Of a DNA stretch of 64,000 nucleotides, positions 21,035-30,951 are shown in pieces. Position 1 is the stretch's first letter; the number at the start of each line of letters is the position of its first letter. Position numbers and translations under genes: made by a program. The DNA comes from Diplonema papillatum (taxonomy: Eukaryota > Euglenozoa > Diplonemea > Diplonemida > Diplonemidae), in assembly GCA_030068145.1 (NCBI GenBank), contig JAPJBO010000374.1, positions 1 to 64,000 on the forward strand, given 5' to 3'. The notes under the pieces are model-generated. The model was not told the origin of the DNA, ran no database searches, and saw nothing but the letters and a program-made list of their open reading frames with translations.

Positions 21035-21922
21035 ATGGGGTGCTGCGGGAGCCAGCAGGCGAAGGGTCATCCGGATGGGTCTGCGGACCGGCCGGCGCGG
21101 CCTGCCAGGGAGCAGCGGGTGACGGTGGGGCCGTCGTACGTGGAGAGGGTAGGGGGGGTTGCCGCCGCAGTGGAGCGGGTAGGGGTGAAGGGCAGGGAGC
21201 AGCGGGTGGCACCGCTGGCGGCGGCGCCGCCGCAAGGGGGCGTTGCGTCGCCGGTGGGGTCTCTGCGGGGGGAGCTGTCGGTGGCGTCGGAGTCGCCGTT
21301 GAACTTGCGGACGGATGACGTCGAAACGGACTTCGCGTCGACCGCGGACGGGTCGCTGGATAGCGACCGAGGAGACTCGCCCGTGGCGGTGTGTCCCCGC
21401 CCCGACAACATCCCGGTGCTGAAGCTCGGCTTCCGGAAGACGCCCAACGGGACCTTCAAGCCGCAGCGGCAGGCGCCGTTCGCATCGAACGCCGGCTACA
21501 AGGTGCTGCTCCCGCCGTCGTCCGCCAACTTCCTGCACCACAGCGCGCAGCAGCAGCAGCAGCAGAAGAAGAAAACCCCCGCGGCGCTGTCGCACTCGAC
21601 GACGTCTTCGGCCCGCAGCTCCACCTCCTCTTCTTCGTCGAAGTCTTCAAACGCCACGCACGAGAGCCTCGTGTACGCCGAAGAAGACGCGGCCAACGAC
21701 CCGACCGGGGCCGTGAGCCCGCAGAGGAAGAAGTCCAAGAAAAAGCCGCTGGCTCGCACACAGCAGAAGCAGCAGAAGCAGCAGCAGCAGCAGAAGCCGA
21801 CGCTCGCGGCCTCGGACAAAAAGTACGACCGCCGGCCGCGGCTGAAGAACGGGACCTGGAAAGCGGGCGAGAGGGTGAGGGTCGGGGGGCTCCGCGCCCT
21901 CGACAACTCTGGGACCACCTAG
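21035..21922 (+). CDS. Putative myristoylated/palmitoylated low-complexity protein
   Basis: The frame extends upstream to a GTG at 21011, but the first ATG, at 21035, gives MGCCGSQQAKG. Gly2 with two adjacent cysteines is the classic signal for N-myristoylation plus palmitoylation, which in trypanosomatids sends proteins to the plasma or flagellar membrane. The 295-residue product has no known domain. It contains a Gly/Val/Arg/Pro-rich N-terminal third, a central PVLKLGFRKTPNGTFKPQRQ block, Gln-rich runs, a Ser/Thr-rich stretch and a basic C-terminus with RRPRLKNGTWKAGERVRV. The two blocks share an N-G-T-(F/W)-K core, perhaps an internal repeat of a short binding motif. Single exon, G/C-ending codons, + strand like its neighbours. 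A broken copy of the central block lies 1 kb downstream. Confidence 0.65.
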   Translation: MGCCGSQQAKGHPDGSADRPARPAREQRVTVGPSYVERVGGVAAAVERVGVKGREQRVAPLAAAPPQGGVASPVGSLRGELSVASESPLNLRTDDVETDFASTADGSLDSDRGDSPVAVCPRPDNIPVLKLGFRKTPNGTFKPQRQAPFASNAGYKVLLPPSSANFLHHSAQQQQQQKKKTPAALSHSTTSSARSSTSSSSSKSSNATHESLVYAEEDAANDPTGAVSPQRKKSKKKPLARTQQKQQKQQQQQKPTLAASDKKYDRRPRLKNGTWKAGERVRVGGLRALDNSGTT

Positions 21923-21987
21923 TTGTTGGATGGGCCTGCCGCCCACTAGTAAGCCACCAACACTCGTCTCTCGTCACACGAACACAC

Positions 21988-22350
21988 GGTCAGTTGCGAG
22001 ACTGACAGGTGAGCAGTGCCACCTCCCCTAGCAAGCTCTCGGATCAACCTGCGTCTGGTGCAGTTGTTGTACGGAATTGCCTGCGTACACTCCAGCTGCG
22101 TGCGGCTTCATTGTGAAGGTTGCTGCTGCGGCAGCTGCGTCAGGTCAAGTGGCGAGCTCTGGAGCTCTGTGTGTGGGCTGAGTGCACACTTAGCCAGGCA
22201 TGCATCCTCGTGTTGTAGCCGCGTTGTGCAAAAGGCGGCGTGAGGACTCGATGATCAGGTCGAGCTCTGGCGCCCCACCCCCGCGGAATCTGCCACCGCA
22301 AAAAATATTTCTTACCTTTTCCTTATCCCTCACAACCAGCACCAAAAAAC
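21988..22350. repeat. Dispersed repeats M and L, second copy
   Basis: Positions 21988-22125 match 5370-5510 closely (repeat M) and 22165-22235 match 5510-5560 (repeat L), in the same order. From 22278 to 22350 there is a copy of the repeat with TTTCTTACCTTTTCCTTATC seen at 1620 and in the kinase intron. Confidence 0.75.
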
Positions 22351-22504
22351 AACGACCCCCGCGGAATCTGAAGCCGATCGCCGCCCGATGTCCCCTGTGC
22401 AGCCTTGATGCTCATTCCGGCAGTTGTGCGTGCCACGCACCGTGCCCAACCAGGGAAACAAAGCAACGCTAAACCGTCGCTCGGTAGGACTCTAGGTCTA
22501 GTCG

Positions 22505-22760
22505 ACTAGAAACTCGGCTCCCGGAAGACCCCCGACGGGACCACCACACACTCCATCGAGAAAGAGCTCTCAATCTGTGAATCCTAGAGATCGTCCTGAC
22601 CTAGTAAAATTCCCCGTGTTGGGTCAAATTAAGCCGCATACTCCACGCCTGGACCTTCCAGCCGCAGCGGCAGGCGCCGTCCGCTTCGAACGCCGGTTGC
22701 AAGGTGCTGCTCCCGCCGCCGTCGACCAACTTCACAACGCGCAGGAAAAGAAGACCCTTG
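22505..22760 (+). pseudogene. Broken fragment of the MGCC protein gene
   Basis: Two pieces match the central block of the gene at 21035-21922. Positions 22509-22541 encode KLGSRKTPDGT, and 22649-22755 match TFKPQRQAPFASNAGYKVLL with several substitutions. They are separated by about 108 bp of unrelated sequence that falls exactly between GGGACC and GACCTTC of the parent, so the fragment was duplicated and then interrupted. No start or 3' part is present. Confidence 0.8.
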
Positions 22761-22841
22761 CGACCGAGGCAAACGAAAACAGTAACAACGCTGGGGCCAC
22801 CTTGTTCTCCTGGTCAATGCGCACAAGTGTCGCCATGAGAT

Positions 22842-22895
22842 GGGCTGCACAGTACCTGGCCTGGACTGGCCCAGGCCAGGTACTGTGTACAGCCC
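22842..22895. repeat. 23-bp hairpin
   Basis: GGGCTGCACAGTACCTGGCC and its complement pair over 23 bp with a 2-nt bulge and a 6-nt loop. It may be a structured RNA or a small palindrome; no function is indicated. Confidence 0.85.
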
Positions 22896-23306
22896 TCCGG
22901 CGTGCCTCCTCGTTCCCTCGGTGACGAGGTCATGCCAACATGAGCACCCGCCGCTGCTGTGAAGCAGACCGGTTCGCCAAGGAAAAACACTTTTAGTAAC
23001 CTGTTCTTTGGAAGAACGAAGGTTCGTTGGCTTGACCTGTGACAATGTTACTCAGTACTTCCTTACCTAACCAAGACCCACGCAAGCTCAAGTCCTTGTG
23101 GCACTTGTATGCCGAGCACTCACCTGTTTTGTGGGCCCCTTGCGACCAAGGCAAACGAAACAGCAACTCAACACTGGGACCACCTGACCCCTGGTCAGCT
23201 CGTCTCCCCGTCACTGAAAAGGGATAACGTATGTTGGCTTGAACAAGCAATGATGGTGTACTCAGTACCTAACCTAGGCCAATGCACTCGGACGCTGAAC
23301 ACTTAC

Positions 23307-23518
23307 CATGCAGGGTCAAAACCTTGTGTCTTTTTGAAACGCTCCCGCGGGGCCGATGGAGCCCTAAAAAAAATTTCGGAAAAAAAAAAATTTGCTCAAC
23401 TTCCTCAAAAATTACCGCAGAGTTTGTTCCAAACTTTTAAAATTCAAAAAACCCAATTTTTTTCCGGAATTTTTTTTTTTGCCATTTTCAAAAAGACACG
23501 AGGTTTTGACCCTGCATG
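23307..23518 (+). mobile_element. TIR-215 element, complete copy
   Basis: A 212-bp copy with both termini, one base changed in the right terminus (GACACGAGG), flanked by TTAC on both sides. It abuts another inverted-repeat element starting at 23522. Confidence 0.9.
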
Positions 23519-23521
23519 TTA

Positions 23522-23803
23522 CCGTAATTGGATTAATGCTGAACCGGGTAAAACCTGAAACTCCCGGCTGGGTGTCCTTGGGGGTTTCCGGGTATATTTT
23601 TTCCGAGGGTTGCGACTTTGCGTACCTTGCAGAACATCGCGACCCTGGGGCTTGCGTTGGGGTGCTCAATACTCAGCTCGACCCCTAGATGCCGCTTTCG
23701 TAGGAGGCTGCGCGACTACGTGCACCAGTGATTCCCCGGGTGTCCCAGGCTTTACCCGTACCCGTTCCAGCTTTAGTCCAGCTCCACATTATCCCAATTA
23801 CGG
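23522..23803. mobile_element. TIR element H
   Basis: The ends CCGTAATTGGATTAATG and its complement CATTATCCCAATTACGG bound about 282 bp, with GGGTAAAACCTG also mirrored inside. A lone right end of the same family is at about 27640-27721 (TTCCAATCACGGTAAC). No coding capacity. Confidence 0.7.
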
Positions 23804-23935
23804 CACAACTGCTTTGTGCGGCCAAGGCAAACGAAACAGTGACCCAACGCTGTGACCCTAACCATTCGACCCTTATTATTATTGAGCACTTTCCCTGTCA
23901 GGGAGGAACGATGCGCACCCACTAGCCCGCCGAAC

Positions 23936-24115
23936 TGAGCCGGTTCATCCCCTCTTGATAGACCGTGATAGACCGAATAATACAGCACCGGGCAATTCGA
24001 TGCAGCTCTAGGCACTGGAGATGGACCTGATAGACCGTGGTGGGCCGTGATTCACTGTGATAAACAGCGGCAGGCACTTCGATGCAGTTTCAAGAGATAG
24101 GGACGGACCGGCTCA
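23936..24115. mobile_element. TIR-180 element D, copy 2
   Basis: This copy is about 95 percent identical by eye to 14230-14409, same orientation, starting TGAGCCGGTTCATCCCC. CGCCGAAC on the left and CGCCGACA on the right suggest a slightly altered target duplication. Confidence 0.85.
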
Positions 24116-26112
24116 CGCCGACAAGCCGAGGAACGGCTCCCCCATATCAACCAAGATAGAAGGAAAGTAGAAGACTTCGGCGAGGGTGCAGTCTACACCT
24201 CAAAGCGAGAAGGCAACGGGGCCACCAAGCCCTGGACGCTGCGCACGCAGTTCTTCTTTTGTGCAAGCAAGACTACCTCGTTGCTTTTTACCGCTCTCCG
24301 GATTTCCTCATCCGGCTCATCTTCGTCTTTTTTTGCAAAGCATCAGAGCGACATCCCGCGTGTATATGCCTCTATACCCTTTATTGTACCCACGGGGGGA
24401 GTGTACATGGCGATGAATGTGGCGTAGTCTACTAGTTTTGTGCCTTTATACCCAATACTATACTCTGTATGCATGCTCATGAGATCTGCCCTGGATATTA
24501 TTCTGCACCACCGTACTCTATCCTTTTCTCTGTCCAGCTATATTTGATTATGTGTACACACAACCCGACTCGGTATGCCTGGAATGAACCCATGGCCAGT
24601 TTTTGAAATTGTGTTGTTTATAAATGCAGAGCTGACAGGAATGTGGCGGTGCAAAGATCGCTTAGCCCGATCGATGCTCTGTTTGAAATTCTGGGTCCGA
24701 GAACGAGCATCGCATATCTTCTGGAGTTGAATCGCAAGGTTTGATGAAATTGGATGGTGTTCGGTCAATGGATCTTCAATGAGAGCGACTGACGATTTCC
24801 AACAAATCGTCTAGTAGGCAAGCACAGCAAACCAGCACTTGAGCTCACCTTTTTTGGCCTCGGGACACACCAAAAAAAGTTTGGTGCCGGTTAAAACAAG
24901 TCTCGCTACGCATCCGGTGACAGTCCCAAGAAATGCACAATTTTGGTCGCAGAGCTAATGTTGACCGATGCGCATGGGGGTGCACGTGTATCTGTGTACC
25001 GTTGTAGGTCCATTTCGGGAACTTACTGAGGGTAGGCTCGTTTTCGAACCGCTCAATGGGATATCATAGGATAATACAGGGGGTCTTTAGCGCACCTCAA
25101 ATGCGCAAAAAAAAAAAGTATATATATATATATAATCGTGTCCGGATCTTGTATCAAGGTGTACTCCAGTACACACATGAACTATGGGTGGGGCTCCGGG
25201 TGTGCATGGGAGGGAGGGCCGGCGGAAGGTTGCGGAGGGTCGAGGGTGGTTGCGGAGGGTCGAGGAGGGTCGGCAGAGTACGCACGTTGAAGAGCTCCCG
25301 CGTGTGCTCGTCGAACTGGCTCGGATCAAGCCTGTTTCAGCCTCTCCGACCTTTACAGACTATGCTGTGAAGTTCGTGGTAGCTCCACAGGCTAGGAAAG
25401 TTGTCGTCGCTGCATCCAGAGGCCGTGTGTTCTGCCTTTGTGAACCCTTGCCCGCCGTGAATGCCATGAGTACTGCCCTCTTCCACCATCTTGGATAGAC
25501 ACGCCTCACGCTCGCACCACCCGAAACCGAAACGACCCATGACCCCAAGAGCTGTGCCTCCCGCTGTGCCCGAATACACCCCGCTTTCTAATAACTATTG
25601 TCCAATCAGGTTTGAAGGCGTATGTAAGCTCTGCCCACAGTCGCAAACTGGGACCAGTCAGAGGTACTTTCTAACAAGAGCATCCTCCTCTATCGGAAAC
25701 AAGCATTTGCTTTCGTGTGACAGTTCAAAAATTTCCGCGCCTGCGGCGCAGGCATAATTTACATCTGTCTCTGCGGTGGGGCATAGCTAGTTCCCTGTCC
25801 CCAAAACGGTCGAGTGCCTGTTCAAGAGCGTGACAAGAAATATTAATTCTGGGCCCTCCAAAAAATCAAATAATTCGTCCACAAAATTGCATGGCCATAA
25901 AATAGAATTAGCAAATTAAAGGGCCAAAAAATGTCAGGGTGTACAAAGCACCTGTTTTTAGCCAAAATCACGTCTCTGTATTATGCACTGCCGCTCATAT
26001 CCCAAAAAAATATCACCGGATGCTCGAAAAACGTTTCTGTACTGCATTTCAAGGTCTGCACCCCGTGTTGCGCAGAGCCTGTGCACGGTGCGTTTTGGCT
26101 TTTCCCCCAATT
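24116..26112. other. Unassigned spacer
   Basis: No gene was recognised. A short G/C-ending stretch at 24186-24250 (AVYTSKREGNGATKPWTLRT) could be a host exon remnant. At 25120-25134 there is an AT dinucleotide run, and at 25200-25275 a GGAGGGTCGAGG-type imperfect tandem repeat. Confidence 0.45.
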
Positions 26113-26227
26113 GGATACGACCATACTCTGGCGAAAGCACCCCATCCCGCCTGATTTGGAAAGTTAAGCACCAGCAGGCCTGACTAGTACTGCGGTGAGT
26201 GATCACGTGGAACCCCAGGCGCATGAG
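26113..26227 (+). rRNA. 5S rRNA, euglenozoan type, gene or pseudogene
   Basis: The sequence starts GGATACGACCATACTCTGGC and contains AAAGTTAAGCACCAGCAGG (box A region) and TAGTACTGCGGTGAGTGATC (box C region). Both line up with trypanosomatid 5S, which reads GAAGTTAAGCGGCCACAGG and TAGTACTGAGGTCAGTGATG. The length, about 115 nt, is right. The terminal stem pairs only in part (GGATACG with CGCATGA), and no T-run terminator follows, so this may be a pseudogene or the head of a 5S-derived SINE rather than a working gene. Confidence 0.75.
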
Positions 26228-28032
26228 GTTGCGTTCAAGTCGGGCCCCTGTCTGGCGACCATGTTCCTTCGTCGGGTCAGCAGTATTGGATGTAAAATCC
26301 GACTTGATGTCGATTGGACCGTTCCTTGGTGAAATGCTTCGGGTTCGTGATCGCCACGGGCTTTCATCCAGCGCGACTAGCTGTGAAACTTGGTCCGTTC
26401 AAACCCGAAGTGCCCGCCCTGGCACTTCGGGTTAGACCCGGCGCCCATCATGGTCACCGCAGCGGCATTCCACTGTATCTGAATCCACAACTGTGACAAC
26501 ACAAACTGGGCTCATGAAATGATGAAAAGCCTCATCTCATGGGAGGTCCGCTGTTCCCGAGTTTTCCTGCCAGAAGCTGTTGCATTTGCTCTCGTCACGT
26601 CCACCTTCTCCGCTGCCTTGGAATGGGTCGCGCACACTGCCCTGATGCAACTGTTCAGGGCTGGAAGCGGACTCTCGCCGTTCACTGCTCTCTCTTGCAC
26701 ATTCCGAGTTCAATGCCATTTTATGCCATACGAAAAAGAGGAAAAAAAAAGAGGAAAAAAAAAAAAAAAAAACCCCAATGGCAAAAAGGGGAGAAACCGT
26801 TCTTCTTGTTCCCGTCCCCATCCCCACCCCCCACCTTACCCGAAGCATCTACGGTCAGCTGAAAAAGACTCTAGAAGACATGCCCTATTTCATACGTCAA
26901 AACACGACACGAAACCCCGCTGTGGGGCGAAGCTGCCCACTGGCACCTCTCTTCTTTGTTGCTGAAGAGCGTTTTGATTGTGATTGGGAAAACAAGTCGA
27001 AGCTGGGCAGGGGAACACTAGGGATGCCTTCTTCCGAAGCGAGATCAACATCGATCTGATTGATCTGCCACCCCCAGCGTCTTGCACTTTCCCTTTTTTT
27101 AGAGCGCACGTTTTTACATATTTCTCATTCTTCTTCGAAGAAGTAGCAGTGCCAGTGTGTAGAACGCCCCACGGACATTTCGGAAAAAGGGGTTCCGAAG
27201 TACCCTGGAGACCGATGCAGAGGGCGACGGGTACACAAAATCTGGGTGAATCCACACGGTTGCTCCCATGTGTCATCGCATGTGGTGAACATGTGCTCAC
27301 CTGGGGGCAGCACTGTGCTCACCCACAACTTTCCCACCATGTGGTCAGCATAGCCACAGCATTTACCCAATACATTGTAGCGATTGTGGCTAGAATCTTG
27401 TTGAAGCCTCGCAAGTGAGTCGCTAGGGTCAGGGGCGGTCGAACTGCGTTGCAGGTTGGAAAGAAGGGTGTGGACTTGCGGTACTGAATTCCAGTGTCGA
27501 AAGGTTGACTCTACTTGAACAGATCCAAGAAGCGCTCAAGAGGCGCCCTACGTTTTGGGGTTCAGGGTTGCGTAGTGACTGCACAAGCACGCCCGTGTAC
27601 GTTTTACCTGTATTTATTTTACTCCAGAAGGAGGGGGGGGTGTCCCAGGTTTTACCCGGTCTGTCATTTTCCCGTTCCAGCTTTACAGTTTTTTTTTCAA
27701 CATTATTATTCCAATCACGGTAACTAGAGCTCCCCTGCATATAGTTTTAAAGATGGGCCTCCAGCGGTAACAACCTTTCCCCCTCCCATCCCATCCCACA
27801 GCCTCAGTGTAGCAACTTCCCACACTTGCATCGCGTTGTTTGTTTGATATTGAGTCGGAGGCTGGTGGAAATTGAAAAGGGCGACGTTGAAAGTCGACCG
27901 CACAAAGAAAATCAACCTTTTTCTTTTTCCTTCTTCAACAGTAGTAGTTTGAACTTGATATGCAGCAACAATCTGTGACGATAGACTGCACCTTCATTCG
28001 TAGTAGTATTTTACGAGGCGCAATTCGGTTTG
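26228..28032. other. Unassigned spacer
   Basis: No gene was recognised. It includes a perfect 13-bp hairpin (26402-26433, AACCCGAAGTGCC with a 6-nt loop), an A-run near 26756-26772, and a lone right end of element H (27640-27721). Confidence 0.5.
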
Positions 28033-29944
28033 TAAAGTACCCGTACACGTATATTATTTACTTATTTGTTAGTAAGGGTAGGCGTTTTTTTTTTTTTTGG
28101 CCCATGTCCGCGCGTGCGTAAATTTTTGGGAACCCCCGGAAAAAAAAAACTTTTGCCACAAAAAAAAGTTTTGGGATCTGTGCATTGGAACCGGTCGTGA
28201 GAGCGACTGCAGGCGTAGTCACGAGCGTGTCCGGCTCGCGAAAAGTCGAAAACCTGTTCATCACACCGATACTTCACGGCGATGCAAATCGCGTAGACTT
28301 TGTTTACCTCAGTGTGTATTGACTTTGAAGCTGACTATGCCCGGTGCTGGGTTGGTGCGCTGGGCAAGCAATATCGTGCTACTTTGACGTTGGTGTCAAT
28401 CTAAACAGCAAGATTTGCGTAGCTCCTGCTGGACGCAGTCGAAGCACGCGGGATACAAGCACAGCCTCAGCCTCGAAAGTGTGCGCGGTTTTACCGGCAA
28501 GGCATGTCGGGAGGTTTTGCCACTGTGGTGCGATTATCACACAGAACCAGTCCGGGGCAGTGCACGCGTCTATGCCTTCCGACGCCTCAAGCAGCTACTA
28601 GTATCTGAGACTCGACTGAGGAGGCATGAAAAGGACGCGGGGCAAGCGATGCGTTCACGGTGCTTGCGACTTAGTGCACTTGACCGGCGGCAATGCCTTG
28701 TGCCGCGGTATATTTGCGAAGAAAACGGCACTCGTCGCCTGACAGTCTAGACCGCACATCCCTGAGCATAACTGCCTTCGTTGCACACGGCGTCTAACCA
28801 ATTGCCGTGTGCTAGAAGCACCTGCCCTCCGTGCGGATGTCGAGACATCAATGGTCTCTTTCGATGTGGGTGAGGTACATCTTGTGAGTCCGGCGCCGTT
28901 TGCTACGCATCAGAAGGTGGCCACTGGCTAAAGCTTGCTGACAGGAGGGTCGGCAGAGTACCGACAAACTCCGTTTACACCAAGCAGGGCATCTTTGTGT
29001 ACTCGGGTAATATTGACAAAGCCACTACACCCGAAGTGACGGTGTCGACGTCCGCCTTTGGGGGTTTCAACAGCAGACCGCCGCAGAAGCCGCGAGAGCA
29101 ACCATCCTTGCACAAGGTGGAGGAAAGCAGAAGTTGAAGTTCACCATACTATCTGCGGGTAGCTGGCGCTTATTCTCGCCGATGGAAATGCCACCGACCA
29201 GCCGTCAGTAGGCTCTCGCACGGTGGTTCGGTAGGACCGTGACATCGCAATGGGGCATGTCAGAAGAGAGATAAGAGATTGACGGACACCCGCGCAATCG
29301 ACAGTCCTCTGGGTCACTGCTTTATTGTTCGCAGCGTACCCAGCGAACCGCGATCTCGAGTTCAAACCCGAGTGTTTTTTCTCCTGTGGCATCGTCTATC
29401 ATCTGCAGCCTCCGACTATGGAAGGTTTTGTCGAAACGCACCCCGCGCGGCGTTCAGGACTGTTGAACTCTAGACTGCCACCGCAACCCCTCGGACACAT
29501 CAAGTTCATCTTCACACTCACCTTTGAGCTCATCGTCCAGAAATTCTACCAACAACGGGCACAAAAGTGCTAACAGCGGACTGGCCAGTAGTATAGCCGG
29601 CACATATGGTGTGACATCCAGTAGCAGAAAGTCTTGTGGCAAAAGTTTTTTTTTTTGCTGAAAAATTTCTTTTTGCGCGCGCGCGCGTAAATTTCTGTGG
29701 GCCGACGGACATGGGCCAAAAAAAAAAAAACCGCCTACCCTAAATAACAATCGGGAAAGCAAATTTTAAACGAATCGATTTATGAAACGGGTTTGCGGGA
29801 AGTAAATAATAAATGAAATTATTTATAAGTAAATAATATCCGTGAAGTAAATAATATCCGTGAAGTAAATAATATCCGTGAAGTAAATAATATCCGTGAA
29901 GTAAATAATATCCGTGAGTAAATAATATACGTGTACGGGGTTTA
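28033..29944. mobile_element. Inverted-repeat element F, copy 2, carrying an insertion
   Basis: The left end TAAAGTACCCGTACACGTAT and the right end, whose complement reads TAAACCCCGTACACGTATAT, match element F copy 1. The right side has five tandem 18-bp AAGTAAATAATATCCGTG units against three in copy 1. Removing the nested element at 28076-29740 leaves about 250 bp, close to the non-coding parts of copy 1. Confidence 0.75.
28076..29740. mobile_element. Harbinger-like element nested in element F
   Basis: The ends GGGTAGGCG...CGCCTACCC are inverted repeats that extend, with gaps, for about 100 bp (T-run, GGCCCATGTCCG, AAATTT, ACTTTTGCCACAA). A TAA flanks each end (28073-28075, 29741-29743), the TWA-type duplication typical of PIF/Harbinger. 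Joining the flanks gives TTAGTAAATAA, matching the uninterrupted element F copy 1 near 8938-8945. The 1.5-kb interior has open frames (for example 28415-28750 and 29325-29573) that I cannot assign; no Harbinger nuclease was seen. Confidence 0.65.
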
Positions 29945-30109
29945 GTGGGTAGCAGATGTAGAGGCAGGATTCTGCCCAAACGCGAAACGAAGTTCCTCCC
30001 CCTTCGAAGAAGACTTGATGCGAGATATCCGGCAAAGGGGTCATTCCCAATGGAGGGAAGAGCCTCCGGCGGAATTTAAAAGTCGGGGTTTTTTTCTAGA
30101 GTGAAAGTT

Positions 30110-30357
30110 TTTGTCAAGCCACCAGGCATACCTTACTCCACTCCTTTGAGGTCCCCTTTATGGGGATGGTTGGGAAATCATACTAGTATGGAAGCCATCC
30201 TTTCGCGGAGCAATTTCCGCAGGGGTTTTGAACTAGGGCTTGCATCTGGGAGTTCATCCCCAACGCCTGGCGAAGTTGGCCGATCAGGAATCGAACCAGC
30301 GACCCTCAGGTTAACAAAATCTGGCGTCCTGACCGCTGTACCAACGGCTGTACCTCG
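30110..30357 (-). mobile_element. SINE copy S1, tRNA-like head
   Basis: On the minus strand GTTGGTACAGCGGTCAGGAC (D-arm, box A region) is followed by GGTTCGATTCC (box B) and then a body with GGGGATGAACTCCC and GCAAGCCCTAG. The cloverleaf is degenerate, so it is a tRNA-derived SINE rather than a tRNA gene. Confidence 0.65.
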
Positions 30358-30469
30358 GTGTCTGTTCTGTTTGGCGGAACATTCAATGCAACCTAGGAGA
30401 GGCTAGACGGCCTATCTTCTGCAACGTAGTACAGGGGTTCCTTTTACCCGCTGTTTAATCCGTTGATTG

Positions 30470-30677
30470 TTTGGTCCACCTAGTATTGTTTTCCGGTCGT
30501 TCCCGGGATACAGAACTTCCAACCTACCTCCAAGGAATCGAAGCTAGGGCTTGCTTCCGGGAGCTCATCCCCGAACGACTGGAAAGTCTCTTTGGTAGGA
30601 TTCGAACCATCTTTGTTCACCTCGTAGAGGTAATTTGGTCCCTCGTCCTACCGACTCAGCCAGGTCTGCCCCACACC
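30470..30677 (-). mobile_element. SINE copy S2, different tRNA-like head
   Basis: On the minus strand TGGCTGAGTCGG is a consensus box A and GGTTCGAATCC a consensus box B, about 55 nt apart. The body carries GGGGATGAGCTCCC and GCAAGCCCTAG, the same core as S1. The acceptor arms do not pair, excluding a functional tRNA. The 3' end is not sharply defined. Confidence 0.65.
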
Positions 30678-30951
30678 TTTTTTTTTTTTTTTTTTTTTTT
30701 TTGGGTAAACGTCTCAGGGTACCCCATTTTCTATGGTAGTCGCCTCTCCCTGGATCGTATTTGGGCCACTTTGGCACCCACACGGTCAACCTGTGCAGCC
30801 GTTTTTTACAGAGACTGGGCTAGGAGTTGCATTCAGGAGCCAATCCCTGAACACCTGAAATAGTGGTTGAGGAGGAATCGAACCGCGGTCGAATGGGATA
30901 AATGGGATAATAGTCCGACGTCCTAACCACTAGACCAGGAGCCCCGCTCGG
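30678..30951 (-). mobile_element. SINE copy S3 with poly(A) tail
   Basis: On the minus strand TCCTGGTCTAGTGGTTAGGA resembles the D-arm of tRNA-Glu/Asp, GGTTCGATTCC is box B, and the body carries AGGGATTGGCTCCTGAATGC and CTCCTAG. The element ends in a 25-A tail (T-run 30678-30702 on +), which abuts the head of S2. Confidence 0.7.

Noticed and set aside
20829-21977. Long antisense frames opposite the MGCC gene
   Set aside because: They are shadows caused by high G/C at third positions.
25960-26075. Possible spliced-leader RNA gene next to the 5S sequence (TTTCTGTACT string)
   Set aside because: Only about ten bases resemble the diplonemid leader as I remember it; the rest of the exon and a following donor do not match.
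30110-30951. Functional tRNA genes
   Set aside because: Box A and B regions are good but acceptor and anticodon stems do not pair; shared bodies and a poly(A) tail indicate SINEs.
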